From the NCBI RefSeq assembly GCF_013377755.1, contig NZ_JABXWR010000001.1, forward strand, positions 1,251,104 to 1,315,103: 64,000 nt of DNA, written 5' to 3'. The DNA is from Methanofollis tationis. GTDB taxonomy: Archaea > Halobacteriota > Methanomicrobia > Methanomicrobiales > Methanofollaceae. Positions 44,466 to 52,935 of the stretch are shown one piece after another. Position 1 is the stretch's first letter, and each line of letters starts with the position of its first letter. The notes under the pieces are model-generated. The model saw only the letters and a program-made list of their open reading frames with translations. It was not told the DNA's origin and ran no database searches. The translations under genes were made by a program, and so were the position numbers.

Positions 44466-46370
44466 ATGGAAGATATACGGATATCACACCATGAATCGGT
44501 AAAGAGGGTGTACAGACAGCTCCACGAGATGGGGCTCTCCAATGTCTGGGACCGGTACGAGGCGCAGGGCCTCGGCACCGATCCCGACCAGCGCTGCCGC
44601 TTCTGCATGGGCGGGGTGCGGTGCGACTTCTGCTCGAACGGCCCCTGCCGGGCCGATGCGGAGAAGGACAAACGCGGCGTCTGCGGGATCTCGGCCGACG
44701 GAATGGCGATGCGGATGATGCTGTTGCGCAACGTGATGGGGGCCGCCACCTACCACTATCACTGCGAGCAGACGATCCGCACCCTGCGGGAGACGGCTCT
44801 CGGGTCCTCGCCCTTCAGGATAGCCGATCTGGCGAAACTGAAGCATTTTGCCGCCCGTCTCGGTCTCAACACCGCCGTTCCCGCCGACGAACTGGCCCTG
44901 GACCTCTGCGCATTCCTGGAGGAGGACTTCGCCAGGAAGTCCCATGAAGAGAGCCTGATCGTCGATCTCCTCGCCCCGGCAGAGCGGAAGAAGGTCTGGC
45001 GCAATCTCGGGATCTTCCCCGGCGGGATCTATGGCGAGATGATGCTCGCCACCGGGTCTTCTCTCACCAACGTGGACGGATATTTTGTGAGCCTGGCGAA
45101 AAAGGCGATGCGTCTTTCGATCGCGATGGCCTACCAGAGCCAGCTGGTGCTCGAGAGCCTTCAGGACGTCCTCTTCGGGACGCCCAGGCCCCACTGGATG
45201 CGTGTCGATCTCGGCGTCCTGGATCCTGATTACGTGAACATCCTCCCCAACGGTCACGAGCCCTTCCTCGGGTTCGCCCTGGTGGACCTGGCCCGGAACC
45301 CCGAATGGCAGGAGCGGGCCCATGAAGCCGGAGCGAAGGGGATCAGGGTGATCGCGAACATCGAGACCGGGCAGGAGATGGTCCAGCGCCTGAAGATGGA
45401 CGAGGTCTTCTGGGGTTACACCGGCAACTGGATCATGCAGGAGGCCGTGCTCGCCACCGGTGCCGTCGACGTCTTCGTGGCCGATATGAACTGCTCGCTC
45501 CCGCTCGACCCGGTGTATGCAGAGAGGTTCGGGTTCACGATCGTCCCGGTCTCAGACCTCGTCGCCTTCGAGGGCGTTAGCGACCGGATGGACTACGACC
45601 CGCGATCTGCGAGGGAGCAGGCGGCCGCCCTCCTGGAGATGGGGATTGCAAACTTCAGGGAGCGCCGGGAGCGGGTCACCCCGATCGCCGGGCTGCCGGT
45701 GGGGAAGGCGGTGGTCGGGTTCTCCCCTGAGAGCATCACGGCGGCGCTCGGGGGGAGCCTGGGCCCCCTGCTTGATGCGATAAAGGAGGGATCGATCAGG
45801 GGCGTGGCCGGGCTTGTCTCGTGCACGACCCTGCGGGACTCGGGGCAGGACGTCCACTCGGTCGCCGTTGCAGAGGAGCTGATCAAACGGGACATCCTGG
45901 TGCTCTCGCTCGGCTGCGGGAATGCGGCGATGCAGGTGGCCGGGCTGTGCAACCTCGACGCCGCCGCAAAGGCCGGGCCCGGGCTGAAGAAGGTCTGCGC
46001 CGCCATCGGCGTCCCGCCGGTCCTCTCATTCGGCACCTGCACCGACACCGGCAGGCTTGCCGACCTCATCGCCGCCGTCGGCGAGGCTCTGGGCGGCGTG
46101 GCCGTCCCCGACCTCCCGGTCGCCGCCGTGGCGCCCGAGTACATGGAGCAGAAGGCGACGATCGATGCCATCTTCGCCCTGGCATACGGGCTGTACACCT
46201 ACGTGAACCCGGTGCCGACGGTGACCGGCGCCCCGTCCCTGGTCCGCCTGCTCACGCAGGAGTTAAAGGGGATCACCGGCGGCGTCCTGGCCTTAGAGAC
46301 CGATCCTGCGGCCGCCGCGGAGGGCATCCTTGCCCATATCGAGGAGAAGAGGACCGGGCTCGGGATCTGA
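44466..46370 (+). CDS. cooS: CooS-like anaerobic carbon monoxide dehydrogenase, divergent
   Basis: 634 residues of the Ni,Fe-CODH family, which interconverts CO and CO2 with ferredoxin-type carriers. The B-cluster set is C53-x2-C56-x4-C61-x11-C73. C-cluster ligands found are His 264 (NGHEP), C343 (DMNCSLP), C453 (LVSC), C484 (SLGC) and C525 (FGTC). Two changes stand out: the usual CCTGNE segment is IETGQE (residues 299-304), removing one C-cluster Cys, and the D-cluster pair is C44-x2-C47 with Arg 52 at the usual second position. There is no cooC, cooF or acs nearby. The IS256 element ends at its ribosome site (ggggtga, 44454-44460). GTG 44457 is an alternative start. Confidence 0.88.
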   Translation: MEDIRISHHESVKRVYRQLHEMGLSNVWDRYEAQGLGTDPDQRCRFCMGGVRCDFCSNGPCRADAEKDKRGVCGISADGMAMRMMLLRNVMGAATYHYHCEQTIRTLRETALGSSPFRIADLAKLKHFAARLGLNTAVPADELALDLCAFLEEDFARKSHEESLIVDLLAPAERKKVWRNLGIFPGGIYGEMMLATGSSLTNVDGYFVSLAKKAMRLSIAMAYQSQLVLESLQDVLFGTPRPHWMRVDLGVLDPDYVNILPNGHEPFLGFALVDLARNPEWQERAHEAGAKGIRVIANIETGQEMVQRLKMDEVFWGYTGNWIMQEAVLATGAVDVFVADMNCSLPLDPVYAERFGFTIVPVSDLVAFEGVSDRMDYDPRSAREQAAALLEMGIANFRERRERVTPIAGLPVGKAVVGFSPESITAALGGSLGPLLDAIKEGSIRGVAGLVSCTTLRDSGQDVHSVAVAEELIKRDILVLSLGCGNAAMQVAGLCNLDAAAKAGPGLKKVCAAIGVPPVLSFGTCTDTGRLADLIAAVGEALGGVAVPDLPVAAVAPEYMEQKATIDAIFALAYGLYTYVNPVPTVTGAPSLVRLLTQELKGITGGVLALETDPAAAAEGILAHIEEKRTGLGI

Positions 46371-46377
46371 AGAGGGA

Positions 46378-46402
46378 GGAGACCACAGGTCTCCTTTTTT
46401 TT
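46378..46402 (+). terminator. Hairpin plus T-run terminator after cooS
   Basis: ggagacc-aca-ggtctcc (46378-46394) is a perfect 7-bp stem followed by eight T residues (46395-46402), 8 bases after the cooS stop. It should end the cooS transcript, so the following cupin gene probably has its own start. Confidence 0.7.
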
Positions 46403-46444
46403 CAGGGGAGGAAGCATTATCCGCACGCCGTGAAGAGGCTGAGT

Positions 46445-46777
46445 ATGGAAGGGAAGAAAAATGCGCTCGCCGAATCGGTGATCGATCCGCGGGCGCTCGT
46501 GGCCTATCAGGACGGGGCGGTCGTCTCCCGCGCCCTCGTCACGAAGAAGGCAGGGACGATCACGGCCTTTGCGTTCGATGCCGGGGAGGGCCTTTCTGAA
46601 CATACGGCGCCCTACGATGCGGTGGTCCAGGTCCTGGAGGGCGAGGCGGAGATCACCGTCGGGGGCCGCCCGTACACCCTCGCCGCTGGCGAGATGATTA
46701 TCATGCCGGCAACAATTCCGCACGCCCTGTTTGCCCGGGTGCCCTTCAAGATGCTGCTCGTGATGATCCTCGAGTGA
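46445..46777 (+). CDS. Cupin-domain protein
   Basis: 110 residues from ATG 46445 with a single cupin barrel: motif 1 FDAGEGLSEHTAPYDAVVQVLEGEAEI (about 43-69) and motif 2 MIIMPATIPHALFARVPFKMLLV (about 84-106). Two His residues (SEH and IPH) and Glu could bind a metal. The family includes many small sensors or enzymes of unknown substrate. It stands 75 bases after cooS beyond a terminator. Its relation to the broken cupin at 41.6 kb is only at fold level. Confidence 0.85.
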   Translation: MEGKKNALAESVIDPRALVAYQDGAVVSRALVTKKAGTITAFAFDAGEGLSEHTAPYDAVVQVLEGEAEITVGGRPYTLAAGEMIIMPATIPHALFARVPFKMLLVMILE

Positions 46778-46818
46778 AATTGGTTTCAAAAACGTGCCCC
46801 GGGGCGGTCCCCGGTATT

Positions 46819-47067
46819 CTGTTCGGCCCCGTGATACGCCCTCTCTGTCCCTGGCCTTCAGCCGTTTCGGCCCCGGAACCGGGCCCTCATGGCATCGAAC
46901 CCTGTGAAGATAGGCCGGCGCCGTTCAAAGACCTTCTCTGCCGCCACATCTCTTTTGCCGGAGAAGATCTGTGGCTCTGGTCTTTGCGGCCCTATCTTCA
47001 GCGGGTGTCTGTTCGGCCCCCTGATGCGCTCTCGTTTTCGCCCGTTCGGTCTTCAGCCGTTTCGACC
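46819..47067. repeat. Pair of imperfect direct repeats of about 55 bp
   Basis: Copy 1 is 46819-46874 and copy 2 is 47009-47067. Each starts ctgttcggcccc, continues tgat(a/g)cgc(c/t)ctc and ends cttcagccgtttcg(g/a)cc; spacing between the two conserved blocks differs by 5 bases. They bracket the stem-loop at 46905-47000. Confidence 0.6.
46905..47000. ncRNA. Candidate structured RNA or palindromic mini-element
   Basis: Three nested pairings fit one 96-base hairpin: TGAAGATAGG-CCG (46905-46917) with CGG-C-CCTATCTTCA (46987-47000), CAAAGACC (46926-46933) with GGTCTTTG (46979-46986), and GCCACA (46943-46948) with TGTGGC (46970-46975). At least 27 base pairs form with internal bulges. There is no coding frame. 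Both strands would fold, so strand is undetermined; a transposon-derived palindrome is the main alternative. Confidence 0.45.
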
Positions 47068-47180
47068 GTCGGGCTGATCGCACCCTGGCAGCATCTGTCC
47101 GGTCACGATCCCCCCCGAGGCAGATTTTTATTGTGCATGTACTATAAAATAATTTTGCCCGGCACTTCCCTGGAGGGCGA

Positions 47181-47885
47181 ATGGGAAGAGATATGCCCTT
47201 TCCGTCCAGAAGAAGGCGTATGCACCAGACGCTCCGCTGGCACCGGGTCGGTGTCGAAGAGAACCTCGCCGCCCTCAGGGACGGGCTTGCCCGGAAGGCG
47301 GCCGCCCTCCCCGGGGGGAGAGAGCAGGCCCTGACCGCACGCTGGCTCTCCTCGGTGGAGGAGATCCTGCGGCAGATCGGTTCGGTCCGGCTGGTGGTCA
47401 TGCCCGCCGTCGAGCGCGACCTCGGCTTTTCCATCGAGAACGACGAGATCTTCCTCCTCGCCCTCTTCCAGCCCTCCACGAAAAACCTCTTCTCCGAGAT
47501 CAACGCCCATTTCAGGGACGGCAGATGCGCCCTCTCCCCGACTGCCCTCGCCGAGATGGCCCGCCTCCCTGAAGCGGCCGAGACCCTCGCCTGGATCGGG
47601 GATGCGGCCCTGAAGATCGGGGTCCTGCCCGAGATCTGGAGCCCGCGCCTCGCCGATGCCGGGCTGCTCTCAGAGCGCCGGAAGGCGTATGAGAGCAATG
47701 TGAATATGGCGCGGCTCTGCGACCGCTGGGGGCTGTACGAGCACCGGGTCCACTTCGACCCGCCGGTGGAGAAGGGCGATTGCGATCACGTGAAGGGCAC
47801 CCTGGTCGAGGCCGTGCTCGGGATCGTCTTCCTCCAGTGCGGGCTCAAAGGGGTGGCACGGGCCGCCCGCCTCCTTGCGCCGTGA
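47181..47885 (+). CDS. RNase III-like domain protein
   Basis: 234 residues from ATG 47181 (47193 and 47220 are alternatives). The C-terminal half has an RNase III-type helical core: TLAWIGDAALKIGVLPEIW (about 134-152, the FLGDA-like signature with Asp), LSERRKAYESNVNMARLCDRWGL and KGDCDHVKGTLVEAVLGIVFLQCG (about 199-222) with the second acidic site. There is no double-stranded RNA-binding domain. The N-terminal half is helical and unrecognised. The Glu that precedes LGD in classical RNase III appears to be Trp (AWIGD), so cleavage activity is uncertain. An AT-rich promoter lies at about 47121-47157. Confidence 0.75.
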   Translation: MGRDMPFPSRRRRMHQTLRWHRVGVEENLAALRDGLARKAAALPGGREQALTARWLSSVEEILRQIGSVRLVVMPAVERDLGFSIENDEIFLLALFQPSTKNLFSEINAHFRDGRCALSPTALAEMARLPEAAETLAWIGDAALKIGVLPEIWSPRLADAGLLSERRKAYESNVNMARLCDRWGLYEHRVHFDPPVEKGDCDHVKGTLVEAVLGIVFLQCGLKGVARAARLLAP

Positions 47886-47919
47886 GAGTATATCGTATAT
47901 CTTTTATTTTATGGGCTTG

Positions 47920-47934
47920 TCAATGATATATTGA
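47920..47934 (+). promoter_or_regulatory. AT-rich palindromic block
   Basis: tcaat-gatat-attga is a 5-bp inverted repeat within the AT-rich stretch 47886-47934 (gtatatcgtatatcttttattttatg). It looks like a promoter, but the only thing downstream is the MoaD remnant. Confidence 0.35.
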
Positions 47935-48049
47935 TCTGCTCCTGAACGGCCCCGGCCTGGTATCCGGGGGCGTGCAGTACCCCTCGGCCGCAGGGACCCC
48001 GGTGCGGGGGGAGGACCAGGTCTCGATCCTCCCGGCCGTTGCCGGATAA
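47927..48049 (+). pseudogene. MoaD/ThiS-like (ubiquitin-fold) protein remnant
   Basis: An open frame of 40 codons without a start codon reads DLLLNGPGLVSGG, then GTPVRGEDQVSILPAVAG before TAA 48047. The second part matches the end of MoaD/SAMP proteins (TP..DGDEVSI.PPVAGG). The N-terminal half is missing, and only one of the two terminal glycines needed for thiocarboxylation is left. An inactive remnant is the simplest reading. Confidence 0.55.
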
Positions 48050-48117
48050 TCCGATCTCTTTTTTTCTCCTCTGTCTCTCGCCCCAACGCTCTTCCCCCCT
48101 CCCGCCGAGAGGAGAGC

Positions 48118-48366
48118 ATGGACATCGAGTTCCCGCGCTACGAGCGCAACGAGGCATGCAGGAGGATCGATCTGGAGTTCGTCGCCCGCTTCTCCGGCGC
48201 CATCCCGTCGCGGGATGAGGTGCGTGCTGAACTTGCCCTGATCTCGGGCGTCGACCCGGCGGCGATCGCCCTCGATCGCCTGAGCCCGCGGGCGAAAAAA
48301 GGTGAGATCCGGGGGAAGGGAAGGATATACGACGACCCGGCCGCGATGAAGGCCGGGGAGCGGTGA
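48118..48366 (+). CDS. Ribosomal protein S24e-like protein
   Basis: 82 residues: MDIEFPRYERNEACRRIDLEFVARFSGAIPSRDEVRAELALISGVDP and KKGEIRGKGRIYDD follow the S24e pattern (PSR.EV...LA, then R..K.E..G.A.IYD). The protein is shorter than typical S24e (about 100) and lacks its basic tail. It is not next to S27ae or other ribosomal or RNA polymerase genes as the housekeeping gene usually is, so it may be a paralogue. A gagagga ribosome site precedes the ATG. Confidence 0.72.
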   Translation: MDIEFPRYERNEACRRIDLEFVARFSGAIPSRDEVRAELALISGVDPAAIALDRLSPRAKKGEIRGKGRIYDDPAAMKAGER

Positions 48367-48984
48367 TCACGCCGGAAGGGCCCGCCAGAGGTACGAGGCC
48401 CCGAAGAGGATCAGGAACACCCCGCAGGCGGCGCGGACGAGGCGGTACTGCCTGACCGAGAGGACAGTCTTTCCACCCGCCGTCCCGGCGGCGACCAGCC
48501 CGAACCACCCGAAGTCCGAGGCCCAGTGGCCGATCATGAAGGCGACGGCGACCGCCGCTCCGGCCGCCAGCCCCTCCAGCAACAGCCCGCTCCCCACCGA
48601 GAGCCACCAGAGCCAGAAGTACGGGTTTGCGGCGCTCGTGACGACCCCGGCAAGGAAGGGGCTGCCCGATGCCGCTTCTCCGGGGGCGTCGAGCACGGCG
48701 GTCCGGCTCTCCCGCACCGTGAGCCCGCCGAAGAGGATCAGGGCCAACCCGCCGACAACGGCGACCGGCACGGCCACGCTATCGGCCGCAGCGGCAAGCC
48801 CGGCGACGATCGCGAGGGCGAGGACCGCCTCGACGGCCGCATGACCCGCGGCGACGCGCGGGCCGGCCGTCCACCCGTGATCGAGCGAGCCCCTGATCGT
48901 CGCCACCAGGGTCGGGCCCGGGGCCAGGGCTCCGGAGAGGCCGATGACAAACCCGATGATCAGGGCCGGGATGATGCCGTCCAT
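48367..48984 (-). CDS. LysE-family exporter
   Basis: 205 residues with six hydrophobic helices. The N-terminal signature is FVIGLSGALAPGPTLVATIRGSLDHGWTAGPRVAAGHAAVE (about 12-52), with the G-x-x-PGP motif of the LysE/RhtB superfamily; FLAGVVTSAANPYFWLWWLSVG (about 109-130) is the second conserved region (NP.FW). It exports amino acids or similar small solutes; substrate unknown. The stop abuts the convergent S24e-like gene. Confidence 0.88.
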   Translation of the reverse strand: MDGIIPALIIGFVIGLSGALAPGPTLVATIRGSLDHGWTAGPRVAAGHAAVEAVLALAIVAGLAAAADSVAVPVAVVGGLALILFGGLTVRESRTAVLDAPGEAASGSPFLAGVVTSAANPYFWLWWLSVGSGLLLEGLAAGAAVAVAFMIGHWASDFGWFGLVAAGTAGGKTVLSVRQYRLVRAACGVFLILFGASYLWRALPA

Positions 48985-49044
48985 CGGTATGTATGGGACG
49001 GGAGATGAGATAAGGAGAGGGGCCGGCGCACGGCCATCCCCGGA

Positions 49045-49149
49045 TCAGTGGACGCAGACGAAAACCAACACGATCGCCCCCGCGATCAGGGCGATCGCCC
49101 CGGCGGCCTGGACCAGCAGGAAGATGCGCGAGAGGTCCTCCCCGCTCAT
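49045..49149 (-). CDS. 34-residue single-helix membrane protein at the end of the A-ATPase operon
   Basis: From ATG 49149, overlapping the atpD stop as ATGA, the frame reads [34 protein letters not shown]. It has one hydrophobic helix with a short charged N-terminus. The 4-base overlap mirrors all other junctions in the operon and argues for translation. No family is known to me. It could be a small ATPase-associated peptide or an unrelated coupled gene. Confidence 0.6.
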   Translation of the reverse strand: MSGEDLSRIFLLVQAAGAIALIAGAIVLVFVCVH

Positions 49150-49796
49150 ACCTTCATCTCCTCCCTGCGGAGGGATTTGGTATGTTTCCGCCGGTAGAGG
49201 TCCTCCCGCTCCATCTCCTCCAGGTAGTCCTCGATATAGGCGGCCGTATCGCGGAGCGATGGGATGAGCATATAGGCGAGGGCGTTCGTCCTCCTCCTGA
49301 CCGTGACGATCTGGTCTGCAAGCCGGGTCATCGCCCCTTCTGCTTCGGCGCAGACCAGGGCGGCCGCAACCGCCTCCTCGCAGCGGCGGCAGGCCTCGTC
49401 CAGGGAGGCGCCCGGCGCCGCAAGGGGATAACCCGGCTCTTCGGCCGTGCGCAGGCGTTCCGGGAGAGGGATCGCCGGCACCGCCGTGCCCATCACCGTC
49501 CGCCGCCCCATCGCAATCTCACCGATGGAGGCGGTGAGGGCGAGGGCGTCTTCGAGGTCTCTGGCCCCCATGGTCATCTCAGCCCGGAGAAGCGGGCGAT
49601 ACGCATCTGCAAACGCCGTTTCTGCGGCTTTCCTCAGTCGCTCCCGCTCCTCCTGCAGCCGGAAAAACTCCAGCACCATGGCGTCGAGTTTCTCCTGGAG
49701 GAGTTCGTGCCCCTTCTCTGCGACGACAATCCGCTTTCTGATCTTCAGCAGTTCGATCCGGGTGGGGCGGGTCCCCGGTATGATCCGCCGGCTCAC
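49146..49796 (-). CDS. atpD: A-type ATP synthase subunit D (central stalk)
   Basis: 216 residues starting at GTG 49796. The opening [35 protein letters not shown] (about 11-45) and the closing [41 protein letters not shown] are the two halves of the antiparallel coiled coil that turns inside the A3B3 head. The tail has the usual Lys/Arg-rich end. GTGA overlap with atpB. Confidence 0.95.
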   Translation of the reverse strand: MSRRIIPGTRPTRIELLKIRKRIVVAEKGHELLQEKLDAMVLEFFRLQEERERLRKAAETAFADAYRPLLRAEMTMGARDLEDALALTASIGEIAMGRRTVMGTAVPAIPLPERLRTAEEPGYPLAAPGASLDEACRRCEEAVAAALVCAEAEGAMTRLADQIVTVRRRTNALAYMLIPSLRDTAAYIEDYLEEMEREDLYRRKHTKSLRREEMKV

Positions 49797-51181
49797 GTCC
49801 TCTCCCTCCGCGCATGGGCGGCGATCAGGGCCGGATCGATCCGTTTCAGTTCGTCGTCCGGGAACCGGGAGAGCAGACCCCATGCAAGGTCGAGGGTTTC
49901 GGTGATCGTCCGCCCGGCCGCCGCCCCCTGGCCGACGAATTCCCGTTCGAAGCGTGTGGCGAAGTCGAGGTAGAGGCGGTCTGTTGGCGTGAGCCCCTCC
50001 TCCCCGATCACCGCCACCAGGCTTTCGAGCCGCCTGCCCTTTGCATACGCCGCATACACCTGGTCCGAAACGGCGCCATGGTCCTCGCGCGTCTTCTCCT
50101 TTCCGATGCCGCCGGGCATCAGGCGGGACAGGCTTGGAAGGACGTCGATCGGCGGGTACACACTCTTCCGGTGGAGGTCGCGCGAGAGGACGATCTGCCC
50201 CTCGGTGATGTAGCCGGTGAGGTCGGGCACCGGGTGGGTGATGTCGTCGTCCGGCATGGAGATGATCGGGAGCTGGGTGATGGAGCCCTTCTTTCCCTTG
50301 ATCCGCCCTGCCCGCTCGAAGATCGAGGCGAGATCGGTGTACATGTAGCCCGGGTATCCCCGGCGGGCCGGCACCTCTTCCCTGGCCGCCGAGACCTCCC
50401 GCAGCGCCTCGCAGTAGGCCGTGATGTCCTGGAGGATCACGAGGACGTGCATCCCCTCCGAGAAGGCGAGATATTCGGCCGCCGTCAGGGCGCAACGCGG
50501 GGTGACGATCCGCTCGATGGCGGGATCGTCGGCGAGGTTGGCGAAGATCACGGCGTGCTCCAGGGCCCCGGTCTCCTCGAACGCCTCCAGGAAGAACCTG
50601 GACTCCTCGCTCGTGATCCCCATCGCCCCGAAGACGATCGCAAACTCCTCGGCATCCCCGAGCACCCGCGCCTGTCTGGCGATCTGGGCGGCGAGGCGGG
50701 AGTGGGGGAGACCGGCGCCCGAGAAGATCGGGAGTTTCTGCCCTCGCACCAGGGTGTTCATCCCGTCGATTGCCGAGATCCCGGTCTCGATGCAGTCCTG
50801 CGGGAAGGCCCGCGCCGTGGGGTTGATGGAGGCGCCCGAGATCTCCCGCACCTCCTCCGGGATGACGGCGCCGCCGCCGTCCGCCGGCCTTCCGGCACCG
50901 TCGAAGACCCGCCCGAGGATCTCGGGCGAGACGGCCATGCGCAGGGGTTCGCCGGTGAACCTGACCGACGTCGCCTCGGTGTCCAGGTCCCGCGTCCCCC
51001 CGAAGACCTGCACGACGGCGAGGTCCGGGCGGCTTTCGAGCACCTGCCCCAGGCGCCGCTCCCCATCCGGAAGGCGGATCTCCACCACCTCGCCGTAGGC
51101 GGCGTCACCGACGCCCGAGACGGCCATCAGGGGCCCGGCGACCATGGTGACGGAGGTGTACTCCCGTGACGGCGAGGTCAT
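49793..51181 (-). CDS. atpB: A-type ATP synthase subunit B (regulatory nucleotide-binding)
   Basis: 462 residues from ATG 51181. It opens with [28 protein letters not shown]; the [17 protein letters not shown] segment replaces the P-loop, as expected for the non-catalytic subunit. Then come [58 protein letters not shown] and [10 protein letters not shown]. Length is normal. It is the eighth gene of the operon, overlapping atpA and atpD by 4 bases. Confidence 0.97.
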   Translation of the reverse strand: MTSPSREYTSVTMVAGPLMAVSGVGDAAYGEVVEIRLPDGERRLGQVLESRPDLAVVQVFGGTRDLDTEATSVRFTGEPLRMAVSPEILGRVFDGAGRPADGGGAVIPEEVREISGASINPTARAFPQDCIETGISAIDGMNTLVRGQKLPIFSGAGLPHSRLAAQIARQARVLGDAEEFAIVFGAMGITSEESRFFLEAFEETGALEHAVIFANLADDPAIERIVTPRCALTAAEYLAFSEGMHVLVILQDITAYCEALREVSAAREEVPARRGYPGYMYTDLASIFERAGRIKGKKGSITQLPIISMPDDDITHPVPDLTGYITEGQIVLSRDLHRKSVYPPIDVLPSLSRLMPGGIGKEKTREDHGAVSDQVYAAYAKGRRLESLVAVIGEEGLTPTDRLYLDFATRFEREFVGQGAAAGRTITETLDLAWGLLSRFPDDELKRIDPALIAAHARRERT

Positions 51182-52935
51182 GGTCTCCCCCCCCTGCCGA
51201 ACTCTTCCTCGATGCGCCGCTCCACCTCCCCGAAGAACGCCGGGAAATCGGCGGCCGGGACCGAACCCAGGCGGGAGAGCATGCCGGTCACGGGCAGCGC
51301 CCCCACCTCTGCGGCTGAGACGCCCCTCCCCACCGCCGCCCGTCCTGCCGCCGCGTAATCCATGATCAGCCTCATCATCAGGTACTGCTTCTGCGGCGGG
51401 CAATAGGTGTCGACCGGGTCGAAGGCGTACTGGATCAAAAACGACTCCCTGACGATCCCGGCGACGAGGAGGGTGAGTTTGTCCTCCTCGGGCAGGACGT
51501 CCGGGCCGACGAGGTGGACGATCTCCTCGAGTTCGCTCTCTTTCTGGAGGATCGCCATCAGGTCGGCTCTCACCCGGTCCCAGTCCGGCCCTCCGTGCTC
51601 TTCCCACCACTCCCTGACGGCGTCGAGGTAGAGGGAATAGGACAGAAGCCAGTTCACCGCCGGGAAATGTCGTTCATGGGCGAGATCGGCGTCGAGGGCC
51701 CAGAAGACCTTGACGATCCTGAGGGTGTTCTGGGTGACCGGCTCTGAAAAGTCGCCGCCCGGCGGCGAGACCGCCCCGATCACCGAGATCGATCCGGTCG
51801 TCTCTGCGGGGCCGAGGGGCCGCACCCTTCCGGCCCGCTCGTAGAACTCCGCAAGCCTGGAGGCCAGATAGGCCGGATAACCGTGTTCGCCCGGCATCTC
51901 CTCGAGCCGCCCCGAGATCTCCCGCATCGCCTCGGCCCAGCGGGAGGTGGAGTCGGCCATCAGGGCGACGTCGTAGCCCATGTCCCGGTAGTATTCGGCG
52001 ATGGTGATCCCGGTGTACACCGAGGCCTCGCGGGCGGCCACCGGCATGTTCGAGGTGTTTCCGATGAGCACCGTCCGCCCCATCAGGGGTTCGCCGGTCC
52101 TGGGGTCTTCGAGGGCCGGGAACTGGCGCAGCACGTCCGCGAGTTCGTTCCCCCGCTCCCCGCAGCCCACATAGACGATGATGTCGGCATCAGACCATTT
52201 GGCGAGCTGGTGCTGGACAACGGTCTTCCCGGCTCCGAAGGGCCCGGGCACCGCGGCCGCCCCTCCTTTGGCCATCGGGAAGAACGAGTCGATCACCCGC
52301 TGCCCGGTGATCAGGGGCTCTGTGGGGGGGAGCTTCTCCCGGATCGGCCGCGCCACCCGCACCGGCCAGTGCTGGAGCATGGAAAGGGTCACCTCCTCGC
52401 CTCCTGCGGTCCTGACGCATGCGATCCCCTCGTCGATGGTGTAGGCGCCGGGCGGTGCGATCCTGAGAAACGTCCCCTCGACCCCCGGGGGCACCAGGAC
52501 GGCATGGGTGAACCGCCCCTCGGGGACCGTGCCGATCCGGGTGCCCGGCGTTGCCGTCCCTCCGGCCTGTACCTGCGGTGTGAACTCGTGCCGCCGCGTT
52601 CTGTCCAGTGCGGGCAGGGAGGCCCCCCTGATGATGAAATCACCCATCTCGTCCCTTAGCACCTGAAGGGGGCGCTGGATGCCGTCATAGACCCTGCCGA
52701 GCAGGCCGGGGCCGAGTTCGACCGAGAGAGAGGCGCCGGTCCGCTCGACCGGTTCGCCGGGTGCGATCCCGGTGGTGTCCTCGTAGACCTGGATCGTTGC
52801 GACGTCCTCGGAAAGCCCGATGATCTCCCCGATCAGGGCGGCGTTTCCTGCCCTGACCACCTCGTACATCCGTCCGCCCCGCATCCCGTCGGCCTCGATC
52901 ACGGGGCCCGTGATCCTGACGATCCGCCCGCTCAC
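51178..52935 (-). CDS. atpA: A-type ATP synthase subunit A (catalytic)
   Basis: 585 residues starting at GTG 52935 (GTGA overlap with atpF). The P-loop is [11 protein letters not shown] (about 232-242), the family-specific insert region [10 protein letters not shown]...[11 protein letters not shown] lies about 130-185, and [34 protein letters not shown] (about 330-363) contains the catalytic Glu/Arg environment. No intein is present, although archaeal atpA genes sometimes carry one. Works with subunit B in the A3B3 head to make ATP from the ion gradient. Confidence 0.97.
   Translation of the reverse strand: MSGRIVRITGPVIEADGMRGGRMYEVVRAGNAALIGEIIGLSEDVATIQVYEDTTGIAPGEPVERTGASLSVELGPGLLGRVYDGIQRPLQVLRDEMGDFIIRGASLPALDRTRRHEFTPQVQAGGTATPGTRIGTVPEGRFTHAVLVPPGVEGTFLRIAPPGAYTIDEGIACVRTAGGEEVTLSMLQHWPVRVARPIREKLPPTEPLITGQRVIDSFFPMAKGGAAAVPGPFGAGKTVVQHQLAKWSDADIIVYVGCGERGNELADVLRQFPALEDPRTGEPLMGRTVLIGNTSNMPVAAREASVYTGITIAEYYRDMGYDVALMADSTSRWAEAMREISGRLEEMPGEHGYPAYLASRLAEFYERAGRVRPLGPAETTGSISVIGAVSPPGGDFSEPVTQNTLRIVKVFWALDADLAHERHFPAVNWLLSYSLYLDAVREWWEEHGGPDWDRVRADLMAILQKESELEEIVHLVGPDVLPEEDKLTLLVAGIVRESFLIQYAFDPVDTYCPPQKQYLMMRLIMDYAAAGRAAVGRGVSAAEVGALPVTGMLSRLGSVPAADFPAFFGEVERRIEEEFGRGGRP

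Larger units (their letters stand above)
46778..47180. other. 403-bp stretch without a protein gene
   Basis: No frame here has coding character on either strand. It holds an imperfect direct repeat (46819-46874 and 47009-47067: both have ctgttcggcccc, tgat.cgc and cttcagccgtttcg), a long stem-loop (46905-47000) between the repeats, and an AT-rich promoter-like block (gattttta...actataaaataattttg, about 47121-47157) before the RNase III-like gene. Confidence 0.7.

Noticed and set aside
46778-47180. tRNA, small ORF or CRISPR array in the gene-free gap
   Set aside because: No cloverleaf with TTCRANY arm, no credible coding frame and no regularly spaced short repeats were found. Only two imperfect repeats and one hairpin are present.
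51178-52935. Intein in atpA
   Set aside because: The P-loop region (GPFGAGKT) and all following motifs are continuous and the length is normal (585 residues).
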